A stretch of 7,356 bases of DNA from contig JAAYSW010000085.1 of the NCBI GenBank assembly GCA_012523875.1, positions 1-7,356 of the forward strand. The letters run 5' to 3'. A program made the position numbers and the translations under genes. The notes under the pieces are model-generated. The model was not told the DNA's origin. It saw only the letters and a list, made by a program, of their open reading frames with translations, and made no database searches. How positions within the stretch are numbered: position 1 is the stretch's first letter; each line of letters starts with the position of its first letter. This DNA comes from Clostridiales bacterium. GTDB lineage: Bacteria > Bacillota > Clostridia > Oscillospirales > Ruminococcaceae. Shown in pieces: positions 1 to 4,714 of this stretch.

Positions 1-55
1 ATATTGTCATCGGTCTTGTTATTAATATTCTTGAGTTCGGTTGGTGTGTTGATTT

Positions 56-292
56 ATGGAAGCAACAGTTGTAATACATGATCCCTTTACAGCACACTGG
101 CTAAGACACACTTTTGTTACTATGATGTACTTGGCAGGCATTGATGTACTGACAGCAAAAGAGCAAGCAGGATACGTCGATATACAAACCATTATGGCGA
201 TTTATACCCATTTAGATGGTGCATTTAAACAAAAGCAAATTGATAAACTGGATAAGTATATCAATAACCCGTCTAACATTGTAGCAAATTGA
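56..292 (+). pseudogene. Tyrosine recombinase (phage/ICE integrase), C-terminal remnant
   Basis: Only the last part of the catalytic domain survives (78 residues from the first ATG). Visible are the HxLRH box (His14-Trp-Leu-Arg-His18) and the region of the nucleophile, Ile-Tyr-Thr-His-Leu, with the Tyr at about residue 50. Full integrases of this family are about 350-400 residues and carry an N-terminal arm-binding domain and a core-binding domain; neither is here. Reading upstream in the same frame meets stop codons at 50-52, 32-34 and 23-25, and the other two frames of bases 1-55 do not look like recombinase, so the gene is broken close to position 56. The position that is normally Gly-His just before the nucleophile is Gly-Tyr, which suggests loss of a catalytic residue as well. 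The natural C-terminus appears intact. The gene points at the 3' end of the tRNA-Arg gene, as expected for a tRNA-targeting integrase. Recombinase identity is secure; that it is inactive is inference. Confidence 0.85.
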
Positions 293-312
293 CACCCACC
301 TTGACACCCATA
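289..312. repeat. Tandem 12-nt direct repeat beginning TTGACACCCA
   Basis: TTGACACCCA occurs at 289-298 and again at 301-310, a period of 12 nt, overlapping the stop codon of the recombinase remnant. Short direct repeats next to an integrase gene can be arm-type binding sites for the recombinase, but with only two copies this is a guess. Confidence 0.5.
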
Positions 313-357
313 ACCACCCCAAAACAAGCAAAAGCAACCAACACGCAAAAAATAAAT

Positions 358-401
358 AAACCCTCATAATCAACGTAAACACGCTAATTACGAGGGTTTT
401 T
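358..401. terminator. Bidirectional hairpin terminator between recombinase remnant and tRNA-Arg
   Basis: An imperfect hairpin spans 361-396. CCCTC pairs with GAGGG at the base, then TAAT pairs with ATTA and ACGT-like bases close a loop at 377-380, with three single mismatches. On the plus strand it is followed by TTTTT (397-401). On the minus strand it is followed by an A/T tract that reads TTTATTTATTTTTT (about 347-360). It can therefore stop transcription from both sides: the tRNA on the minus strand and the recombinase on the plus strand. Confidence 0.7.
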
Positions 402-403
402 GC

Positions 404-479
404 TGGTCCGCCCGACAGGAGTTGAACCTGTGTCACATACGGTCGGAGCGTAATGCTCTATCCACTGAGCTACGGACGG
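404..479 (-). tRNA. tRNA-Arg, anticodon CCG
   Basis: The minus strand folds into a complete 76-nt cloverleaf. It has a 7-bp acceptor (CCGTCCG with CGGGCGG, one G-T pair), D stem GCTC/GAGC with loop AGTGGATA, and anticodon loop CTCCGAC giving anticodon CCG at plus 444-446, which reads the Arg codon CGG. The variable loop is GTGAC, the T stem is ACAGG/CCTGT with loop TTCAACT, and discriminator A and an encoded CCA follow. The outermost anticodon-stem pair (27-43) is T-T, the only mismatch. The 3' end faces the recombinase remnant 111 nt away, so this gene is the likely attachment target of a former element. The terminator at 358-401 lies immediately downstream. Confidence 0.97.
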
Positions 480-943
480 TTAAAAAGCAGTAATCAATAT
501 AATTATTTAGGCAAAATATATATTATGTATAAATTATATTGTTTACAACACATGTAATACATTATATCAAACTATATTGTTTTTTTCAAGTGTTTATGAT
601 ATAATATTAATGCTATATTGCATGCTTATAATAAATGCATTGCACCTGTGGATAATATTCCTGAAAATAAGATAGTTTTAACCTTATATAATATAGTTAC
701 ATTTTGCCTTATTAACATATTTAAATTGTTACTATAGGTAGTTGCCCTAATTATACAGTAATAGGAATTCCATATAGTAATTGTTATGGATACAAAACAC
801 TCTCTATCATATTATTTTAGCAAGTTTGAGTGATTTTATATCCCGAGATAATAAAACAGGTTTACTGCGTTAACATGTCCCATCCTATCGGTGTTTTGGG
901 TCTTATACGTGGATAAATGCAACAAAACATGGAGTGAAGTATA
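480..943. other. Gene-free AT-rich intergenic region
   Basis: No open reading frame with a plausible ribosome binding site is seen on either strand between the tRNA and the next gene. The tRNA promoter should lie in the left part, but I cannot pick a convincing -35/-10 pair. The middle holds an 8-bp inverted repeat (TTACTATA at 729-736 and TATAGTAA at 773-780) that encloses the palindrome GGAATTCC (764-771). The right part carries a candidate promoter for the hydrolase gene. No known RNA family or mobile-element end was recognised. Confidence 0.6.
826..854 (+). promoter_or_regulatory. Candidate vegetative promoter for the cysteine hydrolase gene
   Basis: TTGAGT at 826-831 resembles a -35 box. 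It is followed after 17 nt by TAATAA (849-854), or after 15 nt by GATAAT (847-852), as the -10 box. Transcription would start near 860 and leave a leader of about 80 nt. In such AT-rich DNA a chance match is possible. Confidence 0.35.
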
Positions 944-1504
944 ATGCAAAATTCAATCTTTCTTTTGGTGACTCAAACAGGTACAAATATTTCAAAAATA
1001 ATTAAGCTTTTTACCCGAAAACCCTATAATCACGCTTCTTTATCTAAAGATTTATCCCTTTCAGAAATGTATAGTTTCTGCCGAACATATAAAAGGTTTC
1101 CCATCCCCGCTACCTTCAATAAAGAAATAGTGGGTAAGGGTGTATTAGGCATGTTTAGCTACATCCCTTGTGAAATATATGAAATTCCTGTTAGCCATGA
1201 ACAAAAGATGAAATTTGAATCATTAATAGAACATTTTAAATCACACCGTAGAAATTATTCTTATAATTATTTGGGTTTAGGTTCTATACTGTTTAAGATA
1301 AAATATAAAAATAAAAACAAGTTTCTCTGTTCACAATTTGCTGCATATATTTTACAGCAAATAGGTATTGAACTAAAAAAACCTGTTTCATTATGCACAC
1401 CTGAAGATTTAAGGCATACGCCAAATTGTAATCTTCTTTATAAAGGTGATTTAAACCAATTTTACTATGAACTTAATAAGGAACTAAGTTGTAAAGGAGC
1501 ATGA
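944..1504 (+). CDS. Papain-like cysteine hydrolase, permuted NlpC/P60 superfamily
   Basis: A 186-residue protein of the group often annotated as hypothetical or YiiX-like, distantly related to NlpC/P60 and LRAT enzymes. What can be seen is a His in the motif Tyr-Asn-His30-Ala-Ser near the N-terminus and a Cys in Phe-Leu-Cys129-Ser-Gln-Phe near the C-terminus. This His-before-Cys order is that of the circularly permuted papain-like fold, where the two residues act together as the catalytic pair. Family members may cleave amide or ester bonds in cell-wall peptides or lipids; the substrate here is unknown. No signal peptide or membrane helix is evident, so it is probably cytoplasmic or acts on an internal face. 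The start is supported by GGAGTG (931-936) 7 nt upstream. The last 40 nt overlap the opposite-strand membrane-protein gene. It stands alone on the plus strand, with no operon partner in view. Confidence 0.75.
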   Translation: MQNSIFLLVTQTGTNISKIIKLFTRKPYNHASLSKDLSLSEMYSFCRTYKRFPIPATFNKEIVGKGVLGMFSYIPCEIYEIPVSHEQKMKFESLIEHFKSHRRNYSYNYLGLGSILFKIKYKNKNKFLCSQFAAYILQQIGIELKKPVSLCTPEDLRHTPNCNLLYKGDLNQFYYELNKELSCKGA

Positions 1505-1806
1505 TTTTTAGCTTTTGAAACTATTCTAATAATTGTTTTCACTTTTTCTGGTGTAGATATATAAAGTGAAAAAAGAATAATATTTTTATTTCCTATGTCG
1601 GATAAATCTAAATTAAACCTACTATTTAAAACCGACAATTCAGCTCCTGTTCTTTCGCTCATTTGAACATCAAGCATTTTAATCTGCTCTCTATTCATTG
1701 TATTATATGATTTTGTATAAACCTTCATGCAACCCCATACTAATCCATTTAGCAGAAGGTAAACTGCTATAATAAGTATAGGGGTTTTTACTTTTCTATT
1801 TTTCAT
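1465..1806 (-). CDS. Small single-pass membrane protein of unknown function, downstream of spoIIP
   Basis: I do not recognise this family. From the chosen start it has 113 residues: a short basic N-terminus (Lys-Asn-Arg-Lys-Val-Lys), one hydrophobic helix at about residues 9-28 ending near a Cys, then about 80 mixed residues that should lie outside the membrane. An in-frame ATG at 1815 would give 116 residues, but AAAGGA (1816-1821) touches it with no spacer. The ATG at 1806 is 9 nt from the same AGGA and is preferred. The gene starts 57 nt after the spoIIP stop on the same strand, so co-transcription with spoIIP during sporulation is plausible. The gap holds a perfect 10-bp hairpin. Its 3' end overlaps the converging hydrolase gene by 40 nt. 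No cysteine-protease, lipoprotein or other catalytic motif is evident. Confidence 0.6.
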   Translation of the reverse strand: MKNRKVKTPILIIAVYLLLNGLVWGCMKVYTKSYNTMNREQIKMLDVQMSERTGAELSVLNSRFNLDLSDIGNKNIILFSLYISTPEKVKTIIRIVSKAKNHAPLQLSSLLSS

Positions 1807-1828
1807 TTTATCCATTCCTTTACTTTAT

Positions 1829-1854
1829 TAATCAGAAAAATTTCTTTCTGATTA
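1829..1854. repeat. Perfect inverted repeat between spoIIP and the small membrane gene
   Basis: TAATCAGAAA (1829-1838) and TTTCTGATTA (1845-1854) are exact reverse complements with a 6-nt loop. In the minus-strand transcript the hairpin forms 9 nt after the spoIIP stop codon and ends 7 nt before the AAAGGA ribosome binding site of the next gene. No U-tract follows on either strand, so it is not a classic terminator. It may act in mRNA stability, processing or translation control of the downstream gene. Confidence 0.65.
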
Positions 1855-1863
1855 CTTAATATA

Positions 1864-2997
1864 CTAAGCCAATGAAGTGAGGGCATCCGCAATAGATTTT
1901 CCAATTAATTCACCTGAATATCTCACTTGTTCAAGTGTATTTCCATGTGAGCCTACCTCAATTAGTAGACTTCCTGTTGTTAAATCCTGATTATACTTTC
2001 TATAATCAAACATAATTGGTCTTGTTAACCCTGGATAACTATTCTCCATTTGTTGCTGAAACAAACTAGCTAGCCTGAAGTTCTGCATGTAGTTTGGCAT
2101 ATCCATAGTTCCATCATCACAGCCTGATATAATCATAATTTGTGCTGCCTTCTTTCCGCTTATTGTGGTAACTGGCTGCATCAGATCACCTTCAGATGTA
2201 ATAGCATCCCTATGTATATCAAGAACAACTTTTATTGTCGGATACTGTGCAAGTATTGTTTTAACAGTTTCGGCACTCCTTAGGTACGAACCATTGTATG
2301 ACGGATAATCATGTATTGTGGAATCATGTATTGTTGTTATGCCTGCCTTTTCTAATTGAATACATATTTCATCAGCAATCATCACTACATTTTTTGTAGG
2401 ATCTGTTGTTCGATAATTAAAACTACTATCATAGAAGTTTCTCTCATATGGCTCGAAGCTCTCTGTAGTGTGTGTATGCATAATAAGTACCTGTGGCTCT
2501 CCATTTAATTCAATCTTAAACTCTGGTTTAAGATTGCTTTCTTGAAATAGGTTATAATTAGATATGCTTGTATTATTCATGACCTGTCCACCATTTTCTA
2601 GGTCAAAATATTTATTTCCACTATATTTACCGAATGAGGATTGAATGACATTACCACTTACATTATCAAGATTCTCTGGGTAGGGCTTTACGCCAACATC
2701 TTGAGGAGTAGAGTTATCTAAATTTACATCACTACTATAGGATTCGTCTTCATATTCTTCCTCCCAGCCAAATCCGTATGAAATAATGCTATCCTCATAA
2801 TCAGGATGGGAATCTATTTGCTTAAATTCTGATATAACTTCCTTCGTTTCCTGCATTTTTAATAGGCTAATATTATTTGCTGCAACTGAAATATAAGAAA
2901 TACCTCTTATTGTAATCGACGCTATAAATGGCGATAATAACATTACTAGTAAGCATACTCCAATCATTTTTGCTTTCCTTTTGCCAAATCGTTTCAA
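1864..2997 (-). CDS. spoIIP: Stage II sporulation protein P (SpoIIP), peptidoglycan amidase of engulfment
   Basis: SpoIIP is an N-acetylmuramoyl-L-alanine amidase (and endopeptidase in studied species). It works with SpoIID, and usually SpoIIM, to thin septal peptidoglycan and drive engulfment of the forespore. In the 377-residue form there is a basic N-terminus, one membrane anchor at about 11-30, and a linker with an acidic patch at about 70-90. The extracytoplasmic catalytic domain runs from about 165 to the end. Conserved blocks are Met-His-Thr-His-Thr-Thr-Glu-Ser (174 and 176 are His), Asp-Ile-His262-Arg-Asp-Ala, and Ile-Glu347-Val-Gly-Ser followed by Gly-Asn-Thr near the end; these supply the metal ligands and catalytic Glu. 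Start: the longest frame opens with TTG at 3087 but has no ribosome site there. TTG at 2997 is 8 nt after AAGGTGG and gives a normal short cytoplasmic head. ATG at 2967 is a further alternative. Other engulfment genes are not in the window. Confidence 0.95.
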   Translation of the reverse strand: MKRFGKRKAKMIGVCLLVMLLSPFIASITIRGISYISVAANNISLLKMQETKEVISEFKQIDSHPDYEDSIISYGFGWEEEYEDESYSSDVNLDNSTPQDVGVKPYPENLDNVSGNVIQSSFGKYSGNKYFDLENGGQVMNNTSISNYNLFQESNLKPEFKIELNGEPQVLIMHTHTTESFEPYERNFYDSSFNYRTTDPTKNVVMIADEICIQLEKAGITTIHDSTIHDYPSYNGSYLRSAETVKTILAQYPTIKVVLDIHRDAITSEGDLMQPVTTISGKKAAQIMIISGCDDGTMDMPNYMQNFRLASLFQQQMENSYPGLTRPIMFDYRKYNQDLTTGSLLIEVGSHGNTLEQVRYSGELIGKSIADALTSLA

Positions 2998-3030
2998 TCC
3001 TTCCACCACCTTATTATTGGATGTATATTT

Positions 3031-3060
3031 AATTTTATTCAATCTATGCTTCAAATATAC
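3031..3060 (-). promoter_or_regulatory. Weak candidate sigma-E-type promoter for spoIIP
   Basis: On the minus strand GTATATT (3054-3060) is followed after 14 nt by AATAAAATT (3031-3039). The first part and the spacing resemble the sporulation sigma-E pattern, and the second part matches only its ATA core and final T. It would start transcription just upstream of the AAGGTGG site of the TTG at 2997. spoIIP genes are known to be mother-cell, sigma-E controlled in Bacillus. The site itself is weak. Confidence 0.25.
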
Positions 3061-3235
3061 ATAAGTGGTACGAGCATATAAAGACAATATAAAACATATG
3101 CTTATAATATATTTGTGTCTTGTAAATATTGATATATAAAATAAGGTATCTCTTTTTATTGCAATGGATACAAGTGTATTTAACTAATAACTTCTATTTT
3201 TCGCACGGTAAATAAATTATTATAAGGAAAATAAA

Positions 3236-3649
3236 ATGAAAAAGAAAAACTTTCTATTTAAAATATTTGTTATAGCCCTACCTATAATCTCAATTCCTCT
3301 TATTTGTTTTGCTGTAAACCTTTATATAAAGTATATTTACATTATCCAATTCCCTTGTATTTTTAATATTTTAACGGGATACTTTTGCCCAGGCTGTGGG
3401 AATACAAGAAGCATTATGGAGCTTTTTAAAGGTAACTTTTTATTATCTTTAAGGTATAATCCTTTTATTATTGTTTCATTTATTTTTATAACTTTACTAT
3501 ATATTGAACTTTTCATTTCAACTTTTTTTAGATATAAAAAAATAATCCCCAGAAGCAACAAATTTCTTTTTGTTACTTTGGGAATTATGATTGTTTATTA
3601 TTTTATAAGAAACCTTATACCAGCATTAATGATACCGCAGTGCTCTTAA
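3236..3649 (+). CDS. DUF2752 family membrane protein
   Basis: A 137-residue integral membrane protein. The DUF2752 signature is clear: Cys41 followed by Leu-Thr-Gly, then Cys51-Pro-Gly-Cys54-Gly-Asn-Thr57-Arg58, then Lys-Gly-Asn-Phe at 65-68 and Arg-Tyr-Asn-Pro at 73-76. Hydrophobic helices lie at about 8-30, 77-97 and 109-130, and the CPxCGxTR motif sits between the first and second. The family has no established function as far as I know; the paired Cys could bind metal or be redox active. Start ATG follows AAGGA (3224-3228) at 7 nt. The gene diverges from spoIIP and converges on two DUF4190-type genes, ending in a TTAA shared with the stop codon of the nearer one. A terminator for the opposite strand lies within its 3' third. 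Family call is firm; role is unknown. Confidence 0.85.
   Translation: MKKKNFLFKIFVIALPIISIPLICFAVNLYIKYIYIIQFPCIFNILTGYFCPGCGNTRSIMELFKGNFLLSLRYNPFIIVSFIFITLLYIELFISTFFRYKKIIPRSNKFLFVTLGIMIVYYFIRNLIPALMIPQCS
3531..3582 (-). terminator. Likely terminator of the DUF4190 genes, inside the DUF2752 coding sequence
   Basis: A hairpin of about 13 bp lies at 3548-3582: AACAAA (3557-3562) with TTTGTT (3569-3574), then AAG with CTT, and CCCA with TGGG at the base. It has a 6-nt loop, one mismatch and one bulge. In the minus-strand direction it is followed by GATTATTTTTTTATA, a good U-tract. It begins 63 nt beyond the stop codon of the second DUF4190 gene. On the plus strand no T-run follows. Confidence 0.55.
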
Positions 3650-4098
3650 TTAGCAACCCCAGTTCTATAACCTTCAATAAATTGTTGCATAAATTCATCG
3701 GCATCAAATCCATACTTCTCTCCATACTCTAAAACAAAGTCTGGAATCTTGCCTTCTTCCTCATATTCTTTAATTATTTCTTGAGAATTTTGGCTTAAGT
3801 ATATAAAATCATTAATTTCATCCTTAAATGAGATTAACATAACCAAAGATAAAATTATTCCTAATCCACCAGTAATAATTCCCGCAATAGCCATGCTCTT
3901 TCCATTCCTTTTAGTAGCTAAAACTACGATAGCAAGGATGATTGCTATCGGTCCAAGCACAAAGCTTCCACAAGCACAAAATAAAGCTAATCCTAAAATA
4001 CCTAATATGAGTGCAGCTATCGACATACCCTTGCCACTTGTTGCTGATGGTTGCTGCTGTCCCATCATCCCTTGTGAATAATATCCATTGTCTTGCAT
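3646..4098 (-). CDS. DUF4190-type membrane protein with charged C-terminal tail
   Basis: A 150-residue protein. The head (1-22) is polar and Gln/Gly-rich. Hydrophobic segments follow at about 25-45, 46-62 and 69-90, with a conserved Ala-Thr-Lys-Arg-Asn-Gly-Lys-Ser link between the last two and many Gly residues in helix-packing spacing. This is the DUF4190 pattern (small Gly-rich segments, Lys/Arg-Gly-Lys-Gly/Ser-Met-Ala-Ile junction). Residues 91-150 form a charged, mainly acidic, probably helical tail that the upstream paralogue lacks. AAGGA precedes the ATG by 6 nt. It lies 44 nt after the stop of the paralogue and is almost certainly co-transcribed with it. Its stop codon shares TTAA with the stop of the converging DUF2752 gene. 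Molecular function is unknown. Confidence 0.85.
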   Translation of the reverse strand: MQDNGYYSQGMMGQQQPSATSGKGMSIAALILGILGLALFCACGSFVLGPIAIILAIVVLATKRNGKSMAIAGIITGGLGIILSLVMLISFKDEINDFIYLSQNSQEIIKEYEEEGKIPDFVLEYGEKYGFDADEFMQQFIEGYRTGVAN

Positions 4099-4142
4099 AA
4101 CGTTTCCTTCTTTCTTAATAATCTAAATTTTAAACTTAAAAT

Positions 4143-4643
4143 TTAATACCTAAACATAGAGAGTATAAATGCTGCCCAAAGTAGCCCTACAATGCCCATA
4201 ACTAATCCCGATATAGCCATGCCCTTACCTGCCTTACGCGTAGCTAGTGAGATAATAGCGAGTAAAATGCCAACTATGCACATTAATAGTACTAACCCTG
4301 GAAAGACCCAAGAAAAAACCAATGATAAAATGCCCAATATTAAAGATGCAATTGCTTGCCCTTCACCACCGCCAGATTTACGATTATATTCATGCTGATT
4401 ATTGCTATAATATGGATTACTCATATTATACTGGGTATTCATGTGCTGGTGATTATATGGGTTTTGCATTCCATCTGGACTCTGTTGATAATATGGGTTA
4501 TATGCCCCATTCATATTTTGTTGATTAATACCACCATTATTAGTGTTATTTTGATAATAATTTGTATCCGTATAGCCACCCTGGTTTATATTTTCATAAC
4601 TATTATCACGATTCACTTCCCCTTGAGAATTAAGTTCATCCAT
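4143..4643 (-). CDS. DUF4190-type membrane protein with Asn/Gln/Tyr-rich N-terminus
   Basis: A 166-residue protein in two halves. Residues 1-90 are low complexity, rich in Asn, Gln, Tyr and Gly, with repeated Asn-Pro-Tyr-Tyr/Asn units at 49-52, 61-64 and 76-79; this half should be disordered and cytoplasmic. Residues 96-163 hold three hydrophobic segments with the Ala-Thr-Arg-Lys-Ala-Gly-Lys-Gly-Met-Ala-Ile junction typical of DUF4190. The membrane half aligns well with the downstream gene, including Leu-Ile-Leu-Gly-Ile-Leu and the basic Gly-Lys junction, so the two are paralogues. Start ATG follows AGGGGGT (4651-4657) at 7 nt. It begins 43 nt after the metA stop on the same strand, so readthrough from metA is possible, as is its own promoter. 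Function is unknown. Confidence 0.85.
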   Translation of the reverse strand: MDELNSQGEVNRDNSYENINQGGYTDTNYYQNNTNNGGINQQNMNGAYNPYYQQSPDGMQNPYNHQHMNTQYNMSNPYYSNNQHEYNRKSGGGEGQAIASLILGILSLVFSWVFPGLVLLMCIVGILLAIISLATRKAGKGMAISGLVMGIVGLLWAAFILSMFRY

Positions 4644-4685
4644 AATTAATACCCCCTATGTCAAATTTCTAATACCGTTAATTAA

Positions 4686-4714
4686 ATTATAATCTTTCTA
4701 AATCGTAAGGTGTA
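4686..4714 (-). promoter_or_regulatory. Candidate promoter for the two DUF4190 genes
   Basis: On the minus strand a perfect TATAAT (4686-4691) overlaps the metA stop codon. TACACC (4709-4714, three of six bases matching TTGACA) lies 17 nt upstream. A transcript would start near 4680 with a leader of about 37 nt. The match may be chance. Confidence 0.3.

Noticed and set aside
212..436. Minus-strand hydrophobic reading frame of 74 codons
   Set aside because: It is antisense to the recombinase remnant, runs through the terminator and into the tRNA gene, and has no ribosome binding site.
3337..3561. Minus-strand frame of 74 codons over the DUF2752 gene
   Set aside because: Antisense to a gene with a clear family motif and good ribosome site.
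3893..4528. Plus-strand frames over the DUF4190 genes (3893-4081, 4192-4398, 4322-4528)
   Set aside because: All are shadows of the two conserved minus-strand membrane proteins.
4356..4649. Plus-strand frame of 97 codons that looks like a membrane protein rich in Ile
   Set aside because: It is the exact antisense of the Asn/Gln/Tyr-rich head; AAT/TAT/CAA codons read backwards give Ile and other hydrophobic residues. No ribosome site.
4651..4667. Perfect TTGACA on the minus strand before the first DUF4190 gene
   Set aside because: A -10 box at normal spacing would fall inside the coding sequence and does not match; the stretch also overlaps the ribosome binding site.
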